Shown: piece after piece, positions 21,742-32,278 of the stretch
Layout: each line of letters opens with the position of its first letter
How positions within the stretch are numbered: the stretch's first letter is position 1
Assembly (NCBI GenBank): GCA_030789695.1
Contig: CM061132.1
Span: forward strand, 154,424,817-154,488,816
Length of the DNA: 64,000 bases
From: Scilla litardierei
Taxonomy: Eukaryota > Streptophyta > Magnoliopsida > Asparagales > Asparagaceae
Reading direction: 5' to 3'
Program-made: the position numbers and the translations under genes
The notes under the pieces: generated by a model
Databases searched by the model: none
Told to the model about the DNA's origin: nothing
Seen by the model: only the letters and a program-made list of their open reading frames with translations

Positions 21742-22875
21742 AGTGAAAATATTATTTGGTGTGCTTTTATTGTTTTTGTGTGGTGTGCTACAAAAAGAAA
21801 AAAAAATAAAAAAAATAAAAAAAATAAAAAAAAAATGAAAAATAAAAATATAAAAAGAAAGGAAAAGTGAATTGTCTATCTCCTCATTTTGCACTTTTCA
21901 TCAGAAACATCTGTAAAAGCAAAACATATGTCTTATGGATTTTGAATATTATATTCTTAACAATGCTTGCATTGAAAGACTACATGCTTAATTAGGTCAT
22001 ATTCATTAATGAGTAACTAACATTTTTCATCATCCAATCACACTTACACAGATCAAAATGTTTTGCTATGGAATTGTAATCTTGAATAAGAAAAGTGGTT
22101 GTTGGTGGACTAATTTATGTTTTAATGGGATATGATGTTTCCAGGCATGGGTAAAAAGAAAAGCTCTCTTCAAAATATACGTGTATAAAAAGAATAGCAA
22201 GACGAGTGTCTTCAAAATATATACACAGAGCTTCGTATGAAAAATGGATACGATCCATGTCCTTGATACTACCCTTGGACATCCAACTTATGCTATAAAT
22301 GTCAATTTTTAGTGTTGGTGTTAAGTCCGTCAAGCACTGCCATTTCACATTTAAAAATCCTTCTCGGTCATGTTTGGAATTGGTAACTTGAACTCATATT
22401 ACATGAGAAGGGGAAACTCAATCTTTGATGTTCATATATTCAGTTGAAAAGATGGTTATGACCGGCTGTATTCCTTATTACCTCTCCATATGTACTACAC
22501 ATTTGATCATCACACTTGAGCACGGAGATGAATTATGGTAGTTATGACTTAGTGCTTATTGCTTATTTATTCATTGTGGTCATCGATGTCTTGCCTGTTT
22601 GTTTTGCTTTATAATGTTCAATTTTCCACTCCTCATATGCTATTTCATACATTTTTTTGATGAAAACAAAGGGGGAGAGAAATATTAAGATTGTGCATGT
22701 CAGAGATAGGGGGAGCATGTCAATAGGGGGAGCATGTACATAGGGGGAGCATGTCAATAGGGGGAGCATATCATTTTGCCATTCATGCTCATATTCATGC
22801 TTCACACACTCACACACTTCACACATTTTTGATGTAATCTTAATGTCTGGTTTGTTCTCATCAAAAGGGGGAGAT
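21742..22875 (+). other. SIRE-type 3' spacer with A-rich tract and PPT-like tandem repeats
   Basis: The non-coding 1.1 kb between pol and the 3' LTR has an A-rich AAAATAAA-type repeat at 21794-21850. Four 17-bp tandem copies of AGGGGGAGCATGTCAAT lie at 22708-22775. The probable polypurine tract, AAAAGGGGGAGATT, is at 22863-22875, directly before the LTR TG. SIRE relatives often carry an env-like frame here; I see none. Confidence 0.8.
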
Positions 22876-24528
22876 TGTTGGAAACAGCATCCTAACCTAT
22901 GTTTGATGATAACAAACCATACTGAACTGTTCTAATATGTTTGTTGAGTGTGTCACAGGTCCCTATAGTCATGATTGCTCAGGTTACACATGAACGTACT
23001 CAAGTACGTTGAAATACGGAGCTGAAACTTCATTTGGAATTACACAAGCTGATCAAACAATAGAGTATAGCTATGAAACTCTACTCTAGAGTTAATCATA
23101 GGCTATAAATAGCATGGGATTTTTCTCAGGATTTATGGAGATTGTTTGAAGTCCAAATACGGGGAAATACGAGAAAATACTGAGTATACAAAGAAGAAAC
23201 TTTTTCTACAAGAAGTGAAATGAGGTGAAAAAATTCTCACATGTCAATATGAAGCTATGGGATTTTTGAGAATTATTTCAGAATTTTTGGGATTTATTTG
23301 ATGCTCAAATACGTAAGAATACAGTGAAAATACTCAGCAAATACGGCATACGGTACTGTTCATTTATACGCCTCATCGCAGCCGAAAATATCGATCGACG
23401 TGGCAGCATCCTGGCCGTCCATCGCGCATCGGACGATCGAACGCAGCGGGGCGACGTGGCCCGCTTACAACCGCCCGATCAGCATCCGACGGTCACCTAC
23501 CGAGCGGATAAGTCGCAAATGGCGGGCGCAGCTGTCGACATCCGCAAGCGACGTGGCTACATCTCAGCCGTCCACGCGGAGATCCAACGGCTGCCGACAG
23601 AGCGGGTCCGGGTCAGCGGAGGCGGGCGTCAACGCACGAGTTTTGACGTCCACGTGGCGTGCTGTCGTCGAATCCCGCTCGATCCGACGGTCCAGATCGC
23701 TGCCGACAGCGGATTTTAAACCCGACCCATTAAGCGAATTTAAAACGTGATTTTGAGCGGATCGGGTTCGTTTGAACAGTAACTCAAACCCGTTAACTCA
23801 ATTCTATATAAAGCCATGCACACTCTTCACTATTTCATCAATAAGTGGAGTTCTAGAGATCCAAATTGAGTTCCGTAAGAAGCGTTGCGACCGTGACTTC
23901 ATCCCCGACGCAGTGATAGCAAGTTGAGCAGCTAGTTCCTCCTGTGCAGAAAATGAGATCACTTTGAGTGAGGAACTTCTACCGACTACTTCCACGGGGA
24001 CAGCGACTACTTCTTCTACAGACATCCGATCATCATTCCGTAAGAAGCGTTGCGAAGCTACTGATGTGCTGAAAGACGACAACCAGAGAGATCTTCACAA
24101 ATGAGCTTTCTAAACTCTTGACCTTATTTATTTGTGAAGTTATTAATGTTTTGATCAGCATTTCTGTAATATAATTTCTTCCGTTATTTGGGATTCTGGG
24201 AACCAAACTTGTTGGGGCAAGTTGGGTTGGGGAGTGATACTTGTATGTTTCTTTTTGGCTTTGGTGAGCTTGAGTTGGTCTGACAGGTTGGTGTTGGTGC
24301 ACCAATCTAAGGGAGATTGTAACTTCTTAAAGAAACAGTATAAGTGATTGCTCATTGGGGTGGACGTAGGTCATGGGGACCGAACCACGTTAAATTCTGT
24401 GTCTTCTGTGAATGCTTTGTTTGTCTGATTCCTAAACTGCATGCTGTAAACTAGGCTTAATTTTTATCTTGCGATAATTTGGTCAAAGGCCTATTCACCC
24501 CCCCTCTAGGCCTTATTTAGATCCTACA
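22876..24528 (+). repeat. 3' LTR of the SIRE-type element (1,653 bp)
   Basis: Near-identical to the 5' LTR. About twelve single-base differences are visible, mostly transitions, plus a shorter C-run near 24498-24504. It ends CTACA at 24528, followed by target duplication TTTTA. Confidence 0.95.
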
Positions 24529-24533
24529 TTTTA

Positions 24534-26114
24534 GCGTTTGGCAAGTATTAGTTGATTAATAGAGAATAGTTTTAGTTTCTGATCTCTAAAATGTAGAGTC
24601 GACTAATGCTCTGGAATCCTAGCAAATTCGGTTTGGTTTGGTTCGGTTCGATTCGATTTGTTGAACTGAATCGAAAACCTAACCAAACCTACTGATTTCA
24701 GTTGGAACCCCGAACCAAAATGTTCGGTTCGGTTCGGTTTTTTAGTTGGATCGATTTTCAGTATTTCTTGCTCATCATTTGCCTCAGCACCTACAAAGCA
24801 AACGACAATATTATTCTGGTCTTAGACGTATCCATCCTCATGGACTTAGGAGTGATGTCAGTTGCACCACACATTTGTATAAGTACACTGCCCCTTTGAT
24901 TACACGTTTGCCATTATTTTCCATACATCTTCTATGCTTTCATCACTACACTTCAATTTTTTCTACCCCTCCAACGCATCTTCCTACATCTATTGCCATC
25001 ATCACTGTCATTGTCTCTCCTCCCATCTATCGCCACCGTTGCTTGTCGCTTCTTACTCGCCATCTTCCTCCAATTCATCCTCATTGAACATTATCAAAAA
25101 AAGTGTCATTTTTTTGTTTGAATCATTTGCTCATATTCTAGAATCTAAGCAATGCTTTTTAAAATTTTCATTTGTGACACTTGTGTATACATTCTCGAGC
25201 ATCATATTTGATGTCTGCGTATATCGGCACAAGAATCACAAATGAGCTAACGCTAAAAGTACGAACGTATCGATTTAAAGGATATTAATTGGGTTTTAAG
25301 TTCGGTGGGATTAATATTTTTAATTTTTTATGTTTAATTGAACTTGGTAAGTTTAATTGATATTTAAAATTTTTTTTGGATTTTGATTGGACTAGTTGGG
25401 TTTAATTATTATTTTGAATTTTTTTGTATTTGCTTGCTTTGGTTTTTTTTTGTTGGGGGGGGGGGGGGGGGGGGGGCAATGAAAGGAGGCTGAGGGGGAG
25501 ATGGTAGAGGAGATCGAGGAGATGACAACATATGCGATAGGGAGGGGAAGGAAGAAGAGCTGGAGGAGGAGTGCAACCTACGAATTTTATGAAAAAAGTA
25601 CGGTGAGTATTGCATTGAAAACAAAAGACAAAAATGATGTAGTGGGATTGGAATGTGGTTGGTATTTATCATTTTCCTAACTGCCAGGATTTACTATGCG
25701 CACAAACCCAAATTGTTATTCCCACAAAATATTGTAAGCTCTCTAAAACTAATTTAAAAACCATTTTTTTTACTTTGTACACAACGCCATACTCCCATAT
25801 TACACATTTCTTCATCATCATCCTCTGCTTCCCCGTCGACTGCTGTCGTCGCATCCACTCGGCCCCTGTCGTCATCGGATGCCGATGCATCAATGTTGCA
25901 TCGTCTCCCTCGCGCGCAGTCACAACCTACTCTATCATCTTCATCACTTCCTATTCATTCATCCCTCGTCCCCTCGTTCGATATTGTTGCCACCACTCTT
26001 GTCATCAACCCCCCACACCATCGTCTTCATCGGGCTATTCATTCCCCCATTCACACGTTTGTCGTCGCCCCATCCCCTTCTCCATCCTCTTCCTCCATCC
26101 ATGTCCCCCCTCCA
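24534..26114. other. intergenic stretch between two retrotransposons, no gene seen
   Basis: It contains a GGTTCGGTT-rich patch (24620-24745), AT-rich DNA, a pure G run (about 25456-25477) and two C/T-rich zones (24930-25090 and 25790-26114). Their open frames are Ser/Pro/His-rich without domains and are best read as low-complexity DNA. Confidence 0.5.
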
Positions 26115-26894
26115 TGTTGTTTTATATGCTACAAAAGTCTCTGCTGCTGCAGTGTGCTAGGGACCCAAGCATTATGTTAGCAGTTGGTGAGTTAATGCTT
26201 GGGGCTGATGGCTTTGAATGAGTGGGGAATACTTCATTGAGCTGTGAGTTAATTGCAGATGGGTGAGCCTTTTTTTTGTCCTGCCGACAGTCAGAGAGGG
26301 GAAAAAGATGTTGGCCTTGGTTCTGCAGTCAAGCAATTCATTTTCCAGAGAGCAAATGAAGAGTGCTGCTGTTTGGTTTTCAGAGGGAGTATGAGAGAGC
26401 TTCTGTCTTCTGTTTTCTTTTTGGCAGAGAGCTGAGCTTCCATTTCCAGAGTGCCGAGAGCCATCTTTGCCTTGGGGAGAGCTGCTGCCATTTTGAGAGC
26501 TTGTGAGTTGAGAGAAGAGTGTAAATCTTCTAGTGTCTCTTTCTCTTCTTCTTCATTTGTGAGATTTGTGGGGGCTTGGAATTGCCAAGTTGTTACTCAC
26601 AAGAGTGTGAAGAAGAAGGGGTTGGTGTAAGCTCGTGTGCTCGCCTTGATTAGTAGTTGATCGTCTCGGAATGCTGGAGTAGGTTGTTCGCAACCGAACC
26701 AGGGTAAAATCCTCCGCCTCATTTAATTTCTGCAAATTGAGATTGTCGTATTTCGCTTACTAATTTGCTTACACAATATCCGAAGAGGGATTGGTTGTTT
26801 GGTTTGTTGTGTGCCCCTATTTTTCAAGCTTTAGCTCCCTAGCTAGTTGTTAGGGCTTGTTGTTCCGCAGGGCGACAACGGTTTTTTATCAACA
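26115..26894 (+). repeat. 5' LTR of the Tork-type element (780 bp)
   Basis: Starts TGTTGTTTTATATGC and ends TTTATCAACA. Short frames within it recur identically in the 3' LTR and are not genes. Confidence 0.95.
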
Positions 26895-26896
26895 AG

Positions 26897-26908
26897 TGGT
26901 ATCAGAGC
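26897..26908 (+). promoter_or_regulatory. primer binding site of the Tork-type element
   Basis: TGGTATCAGAGC, the standard copia PBS for initiator tRNA-Met, two bases after the LTR end. Confidence 0.9.
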
Positions 26909-26942
26909 CTTCGGTTGTTTGTGGAGAAATTGAGTAGCGAAG

Positions 26943-29900
26943 ATGGTAAGTTTGGCGACACTCAACATTGAGAGGTTCACCTGCCGTAATGACTTTAGGT
27001 TATGGCAGTCGAGGGTGAAAAATTATTTGAGGCAGACGAAATGTTTTCAGATTGTATTTGATGAGGAAAACATTGAGAAGGATGTGACGGCATCACAGAG
27101 GGCCGAGATGGATAGAATGGCGTATAGCGCCATCCAGCTATCGTTAGTAGACACCGTCTTGAGAGAGGTGTTGGACGAGGCTACGGCCAAGGATATGTGG
27201 AATAAGCTAGAGGGGTTGTATATGAAGAAATCCTTTACAAGCCGCCTCTACTTATTACAGCAGCTGTACACTCTGAAAATGAAGCCCGGATCAGCGGTAA
27301 AAGACCACATAGATGAGTTGAATCGGATTGTGATGGAGTTGCGGGGAATGGATGTCAAGATCGAAGATGAGCAACAAGCAGTGATTTTGTTATGTTCGTT
27401 GACTGAGGAGTTCTCCCAATTTGTTCGGTCCATGATCTATGGACGAACAACGCTTACCGTGGAAGAGGTGAAGGCGGCGCTCCATACCGAGATGCTATGT
27501 GAGAAGGTCCAAGGTAGAGACTTTGGAGGAAATCGTGATGAAGCTTTGCATGTGAGAGGCAGGCAGGACAGACGAGGAGGTCAAGGCCATTTCAAGAAGA
27601 AGGACCGCTCGAAGTCCCGGCATTCCCGTGATAGAAAGGACACCTCATGTTTCATATGCAAGCAGAGAGGCCATTGGAGGAACCAATGCCCCAATAGATT
27701 TGGGAAGAAAGGCAATGATGCTTCTGGTTCAGCTTCTTTGGGTTTGGAGGACATGCATATCCGTGATGACAGAGGCCACAGTGAAAGGGGTAGAGATCCA
27801 GAGATGTTTGCAGCGGGGGTGTCTGGTGAGGCACAAGTTGCATGGTTGATGGACAGTGGGTGTTCTTTCCATATGACTCCACATCGGAGTTGGTTTTCCA
27901 CTTACCGTTCCCAAGAAGACGGAGGTTCTATTCTCATGGGGAACAATGCGGCGTGTAAGACCGCGGGTATTGGAACTGTTCGGATCCGCATGCACGATGG
28001 GATCGTGCGTACCCTTGCCGATGTTAGACATGTGCCTGATCTCAGGAAGAGCTTGATATCCATTGGTGTGTTGGATAATGTTGGATGCAAGTCAGTTGTT
28101 GAGAATGGCCAGCTGAGGGTATCCAAAGGAGCCATGGTTGTGATGAAGGGAAGAAAGGTAGGGAATCTCTATGCCCTACAAGGTACCACAGTAGAAGGCG
28201 AAGCCGATGCCACCTCTTCTAGCTCGAGTGATGGAGATTCAGCAAAGTTATGGCATTATCGTTTGGGTCACCCGTGTGACAAGACCCTCGATGTTCTCCG
28301 CCGAAGAAAATTGATTGGAGCTAGTGATGAGAGTGTGGAGTTTTGTGAAAGCTGTGTGTATGGGAAAAAGACAAAGGTACAATTCAGCACGGGGAAGCAC
28401 ACTAGCCGAGGTCCACTGGATTACATTCATTCCGATGTTTGGGGGCCGTGTCCTGTAGCGTCAGGAGGTGGGGCTAGGTACTTTGTCCTCTTCATCGATG
28501 ATTATTCTCGAAAGGTTTGGATGTACTTGATGAAGACAAAAGATCAAACTTTTGGGATGTTCAAGCAATGGCTTGCAATGGTTGAAAAGCAAACTGGCAA
28601 GGCGGTGAAAGTCCTTAGATCCGACAACGGAGGCGAGTACACCTCGAGGGAGTTCACAGGGTTCTGCAGATCCCATGGGATTCGACGTCATTTTACTACA
28701 CCAGGAGATCCTCAGTCGAATGGGGTTGTAGAGAGGATGAACAGGACGTTGTTGGAGAGAGTGCGTTGCTTGAGGCACTCTGCTGGTTTGGAGAAGGAAT
28801 TTTGGGGTGAGATACTCACTACAGCCGTGCACATAGTGAATCGAGTTCCATCGGCGGCAATTGATTACCAAATTCCTGAAGAGAAGTGGAGTGGGAAAAT
28901 TGGTGACTACTCTTATCTACGCATCGTTGGTTGTCCGGCATATGCACATGAGAGGGGCGACAAGCTGGATCCGAGGGCCAAGAAGTACATTTTCCTTGGA
29001 TATGGCGATGGCGTGAAAGGATATCGCTTGTGGGACCCGGTGGGCCGCAAGGCGATTTTGAGTAGACACGTCACCTTCGATGAGTCTGTGATGCTCAGGG
29101 CGAAGCATACTCATTGGAAGGGGGACGAGTCACCTGAGGAGACCGTGCCAGAGACGATTGATCTCCCGATCCCATTTCAGAGGCGACCCGGCAAGGAGCC
29201 GATGGTCGAGGTCCCCGTAGCGGGGCATGATGAGGTCCATGTTGAGGACCATATGCAGACACCAGTCCCAGCTCAGATACGTGATGAATTTGTTGCAGAT
29301 GAGGTGCGGAGGTCCAAGAGGACCAAGAAGGCACCCGAGAAATTTGGAGATTGGGATTACACGACATTCTCCTTTGACGACATGGCGTCGTATGCCTTAA
29401 ACATTGAGCACGAGGAGCCTATGACCTACAGTGGAGCCATTAGCTCGAGTGATGCAGCGAATTGGCAAGGAGCTATGGAGGAAGAGATGGAGTCTCTCCA
29501 CCACAATGACACGTGGGATTTAGTGCCTCTACCACATGAGAGGCGTGCCATTGGATGTAGGTGGATCTATAAGGTAAAGGAAAGCTCGACCGAAGATGGT
29601 GGTGATGTACGGTACAAAGCAAGGCTAGTGGCTAAGGGTTTTGCACAGAGGAAGGGAGAGGACTACAATGAGATATTTTCTCCAGTGGTGAGACACACTT
29701 CCATTCGTATTTTGTTGGCACTAGTAGCATCCATGGACATGGAGTTGGAGCAACTCGATGTCAAGACCGCTTTTCTGCACGGTGATTTGGATGAGGAGAT
29801 TTACATGCACCAACCAGAGGGGTTCATGGTGGAAGGTAAGGAGAGGATGGTCTGCAAGTTGAGGAAATCCTTGTACGGGTTGAAACAGTCACCCAGACAG

Positions 29901-30971
29901 TGGTACAAGCGATTTGATAGCTTCATGATGGGTGTAGATTTTCAGCGGAGCGTGAAGGATCAGTGTGTATATGTGCGCACATTGGATGATGGCTCGCGCA
30001 TCTACCTGTTACTTTATGTTGACGACATGTTGATTGCTTCCTCAAACATGTCGGAGGTCAAGAAGCTAAAGGTGAAGTTGGGCAAGGAGTTTGATATGAA
30101 GGATTTGGGCCCGGCGAAGAAAATCCTAGGGATGGAGATATCCCGGGATAGGAGGAAGAGTGAGTTGAGGTTGTCACAGAAGGGGTATATTGAGAAGGTA
30201 CTCGTCCGTTATGGAATGGAGAGTGCGAAGCCCGTGGGGACACCTCTTGGAGCTCACTTTCAGCTTTCGGCGTTGCAGTCGCCGAGCACCGATGATGAGA
30301 AGAAGGCTATGTCTCAGGTGCCATATGCTAGTGCAGTTGGGAGTTTGATGTACGCGATGGTTTGCACGCGTCCAGATATTGCACAGGCCGTGGGAGTAGT
30401 GAGCAGATATATGGCGAACCCAGGCAAGGAGCATTGGCAGGCCGTCAAGTGGATATTGCGATATCTGCGAGGCACAGTTGGTGTCGGTTTGCACTTTGGC
30501 AGAGGTGACGGTGTGGTGCTGACAGGGTACTGTGATTCTGATTATGCTGGTGACAGGGACAGGCGGAGATCGACCACAGATTACGTGTTCACGTTGGGCA
30601 CCGCAGCAGTGTCATGGCGATCTGTCCTACAGTCGGTGGTTGCGTTGTCAACCACGGAGGCCGAGTTGATTGCCGCAGTGGAAGCGGTGAAGGAGGCCAA
30701 GTATTTGAGATGTCTGCTAGAAGATTTGGGGTTGCCGCAGAGATTGTCATTGGTTTTCAGCGATAGCCAGAGCGCTATTCATCTTGCGAAGCATCAGGCA
30801 TACAGTTCGAGGACGAAGCACATTGAGGTCCGTGATTGCTTCCTAGAGGAGGAGAGCAAGCAGATAGAGCTTCAGAAGGTCCCAACTGAGAGGAACCCTG
30901 CAGACATGTTCACCAAGCCCGTTCCCGCCATCAAGCTCAAGACCTGCTTGAGCTTGATCTGTTTGGCTTGA
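26943..30971 (+). CDS. Tork-type copia Gag-Pol polyprotein, intact
   Basis: 1,342 residues in one frame. Gag (residues 1 to about 280) has the UBN2-like capsid region (KDMWNKLEGLYMKKSF, LKMKPGSAVKDHIDELNRI) and one CCHC knuckle, CFICKQRGHWRNQC, at 236-249. Protease has DSG at 304-306. Integrase has an HYRLGH...CESC zinc region and D498, D561, E597 (D,D35E). RT has ARLVAKGFAQ, LDVKTAFLHGDL, SLYGLKQSPRQWY and YVDD at 1025-1028. RNase H follows with YCDSDYAG, STTEAELIAA and DSQSAIHLAKH, ending ADMFTKPVP. No stop or frameshift is present. Gag and Pol are fused, so no frameshift or readthrough is needed. ATG 26943 is 48 bases past the LTR. Confidence 0.96.
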   Translation: MVSLATLNIERFTCRNDFRLWQSRVKNYLRQTKCFQIVFDEENIEKDVTASQRAEMDRMAYSAIQLSLVDTVLREVLDEATAKDMWNKLEGLYMKKSFTSRLYLLQQLYTLKMKPGSAVKDHIDELNRIVMELRGMDVKIEDEQQAVILLCSLTEEFSQFVRSMIYGRTTLTVEEVKAALHTEMLCEKVQGRDFGGNRDEALHVRGRQDRRGGQGHFKKKDRSKSRHSRDRKDTSCFICKQRGHWRNQCPNRFGKKGNDASGSASLGLEDMHIRDDRGHSERGRDPEMFAAGVSGEAQVAWLMDSGCSFHMTPHRSWFSTYRSQEDGGSILMGNNAACKTAGIGTVRIRMHDGIVRTLADVRHVPDLRKSLISIGVLDNVGCKSVVENGQLRVSKGAMVVMKGRKVGNLYALQGTTVEGEADATSSSSSDGDSAKLWHYRLGHPCDKTLDVLRRRKLIGASDESVEFCESCVYGKKTKVQFSTGKHTSRGPLDYIHSDVWGPCPVASGGGARYFVLFIDDYSRKVWMYLMKTKDQTFGMFKQWLAMVEKQTGKAVKVLRSDNGGEYTSREFTGFCRSHGIRRHFTTPGDPQSNGVVERMNRTLLERVRCLRHSAGLEKEFWGEILTTAVHIVNRVPSAAIDYQIPEEKWSGKIGDYSYLRIVGCPAYAHERGDKLDPRAKKYIFLGYGDGVKGYRLWDPVGRKAILSRHVTFDESVMLRAKHTHWKGDESPEETVPETIDLPIPFQRRPGKEPMVEVPVAGHDEVHVEDHMQTPVPAQIRDEFVADEVRRSKRTKKAPEKFGDWDYTTFSFDDMASYALNIEHEEPMTYSGAISSSDAANWQGAMEEEMESLHHNDTWDLVPLPHERRAIGCRWIYKVKESSTEDGGDVRYKARLVAKGFAQRKGEDYNEIFSPVVRHTSIRILLALVASMDMELEQLDVKTAFLHGDLDEEIYMHQPEGFMVEGKERMVCKLRKSLYGLKQSPRQWYKRFDSFMMGVDFQRSVKDQCVYVRTLDDGSRIYLLLYVDDMLIASSNMSEVKKLKVKLGKEFDMKDLGPAKKILGMEISRDRRKSELRLSQKGYIEKVLVRYGMESAKPVGTPLGAHFQLSALQSPSTDDEKKAMSQVPYASAVGSLMYAMVCTRPDIAQAVGVVSRYMANPGKEHWQAVKWILRYLRGTVGVGLHFGRGDGVVLTGYCDSDYAGDRDRRRSTTDYVFTLGTAAVSWRSVLQSVVALSTTEAELIAAVEAVKEAKYLRCLLEDLGLPQRLSLVFSDSQSAIHLAKHQAYSSRTKHIEVRDCFLEEESKQIELQKVPTERNPADMFTKPVPAIKLKTCLSLICLA

Positions 30972-31078
30972 GTGTGGCGCCGAAGGGCGCAGATTCCGAG
31001 ACGACGAGGAGGTCCGTGGAGTGACCATGATGTTTTGATCAAGGTAGAGCTTGGATGGAGTGCTGGAGTTTTTTGTAG

Positions 31079-31088
31079 CAAGGTAGAG
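31079..31088 (+). promoter_or_regulatory. polypurine tract of the Tork-type element (weak)
   Basis: CAAGGTAGAG directly precedes the 3' LTR. It is less purine-pure than usual. The same AAGGTAGAG occurs 39 bases upstream at 31041-31049. Confidence 0.45.
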
Positions 31089-31868
31089 TGTTGTTTTATA
31101 TGCTACAAAAGTCTCTGCTGCTGCAGTGTGCTAGGGACCCAAGCATTATGTTAGCAGTTGGTGAGTTAATGCTTGGGGCTGATGGCTTTGAATGAGTGGG
31201 GAATACTTCATTGAGCTGTGAGTTAATTGCAGATGGGTGAGCCTTTTTTTTGTCCTGCCGACAGTCAGAGAGGGGAAAAAGATGTTGGCCTTGGTTCTGC
31301 AGTCAAGCAATTCATTTTCCAGAGAGCAAATGAAGAGTGCTGCTGTTTGGTTTTCAGAGGGAGTATGAGAGAGCTTCTGTCTTCTGTTTTCTTTTTGGCA
31401 GAGAGCTGAGCTTCCATTTCCAGAGTGCCGAGAGCCATCTTTGCCTTGGGGAGAGCTGCTGCCATTTTGAGAGCTTGTGAGTTGAGAGAAGAGTGTAAAT
31501 CTTCTAGTGTCTCTTTCTCTTCTTCTTCATTTGTGAGATTTGTGGGGGCTTGGAATTGCCAAGTTGTTACTCACAAGAGTGTGAAGAAGAAGGGGTTGGT
31601 GTAAGCTCGTGTGCTCGCCTTGATTAGTAGTTGATCGTCTCGGAATGCTGGAGTAGGTTGTTCGCAACCGAACCAGGGTAAAATCCTCCGCCTCATTTAA
31701 TTTCTGCAAATTGAGATTGTCGTATTTCGCTTACTAATTTGCTTACACAAGATCCGAAGAGGGATTGGTTGTTTGGTTTGTTGTGTGCCCCTATTTTTCA
31801 AGCTTTAGCTCCCTAGCTAGTTGTTAGGGCTTGTTGTTCCGCAGGGCGACAACGGTTTTTTATCAACA
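31089..31868 (+). repeat. 3' LTR of the Tork-type element (780 bp)
   Basis: Apparently one base different from the 5' LTR. It is oriented toward the coiled-coil gene whose ATG is at 32279, so an LTR promoter here would read into that gene. Confidence 0.95.
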
Positions 31869-32278
31869 CTCCACTCGTCTATCGCCAGTGGCTGCATGCG
31901 GTATGGGCTGCGGCGTGGATGCGGTGCTGAGCGTGTTGGTGGCGAAGAAGAAGTTGAAGATGTCAGATGGATAAATTTTGAATAGAGTTGATGAATCAAA
32001 GAGGAGAAGTTTGAATAGAAAACTAGTAATTTTGTAATGGCAAACTTGTAAATAAATGGTCCGTGGAAGTACCAATTAGGTCTGTGCGCGTAGTAACTCC
32101 CAAAACAGACTCATGAAGCCCAAGCCCGGTCCATTTTCACTTCCATCGTCCAAGCTTTATTGTAAATAAAATCAGGGCAGGCTCCGCCGAGGAGTTTTCA
32201 AAACGAGGGGGGTTTTGGGCATCTTTAGTGAGAGGGAGAGAGACGTAGAGGGAGAGAGAGGAAGAGGAGGAGGACGAA

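Larger units (their letters stand above)
15161..24528 (+). mobile_element. complete SIRE-type Ty1/copia LTR retrotransposon, 9,368 bp
   Basis: LTRs at 15161-16818 and 22876-24528 start TGTTGG and end CTACA. The 5-bp target duplication TTTTA is perfect (15156-15160 and 24529-24533). A primer binding site (TGGTATCAAAGC) and polypurine tract (AAAAGGGGGAGA) sit in the expected places. Domain order is Gag, protease, integrase, RT, RNase H, so copia. Long LTRs, a two-knuckle Gag of about 600 residues and RT/RH wording such as [15 protein letters not shown] point to the SIRE/Maximus lineage. I count about a dozen substitutions between the LTRs (under 1%), so insertion is recent. No env-like frame is seen in the 1.1-kb pol-LTR spacer. 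Confidence 0.95.
26115..31868 (+). mobile_element. complete Tork-type Ty1/copia retrotransposon, 5,754 bp, very young
   Basis: LTRs at 26115-26894 and 31089-31868 are both 780 bp and, by eye, differ at one position (26776, T versus G). The target duplication CTCCA is perfect (26110-26114 and 31869-31873). The PBS TGGTATCAGAGC follows the 5' LTR, and a single uninterrupted Gag-Pol frame fills the interior. RT/RH wording (LLYVDDMLIA, FDMKDLGPAKKILGMEI) fits the Tork lineage, the group of Tnt1. Everything needed for transposition appears intact. Confidence 0.96.

Noticed and set aside
22708..22775. Regular repeats as a CRISPR array
   Set aside because: Period is 17 bp with no spacers, in a plant retrotransposon; it is a PPT-like tandem repeat.
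25655..26221. 188-codon and overlapping Ser/Pro/His-rich frames
   Set aside because: Lie in CT-rich low-complexity DNA, run into the Tork LTR, and several frames are open together, as expected from composition alone.
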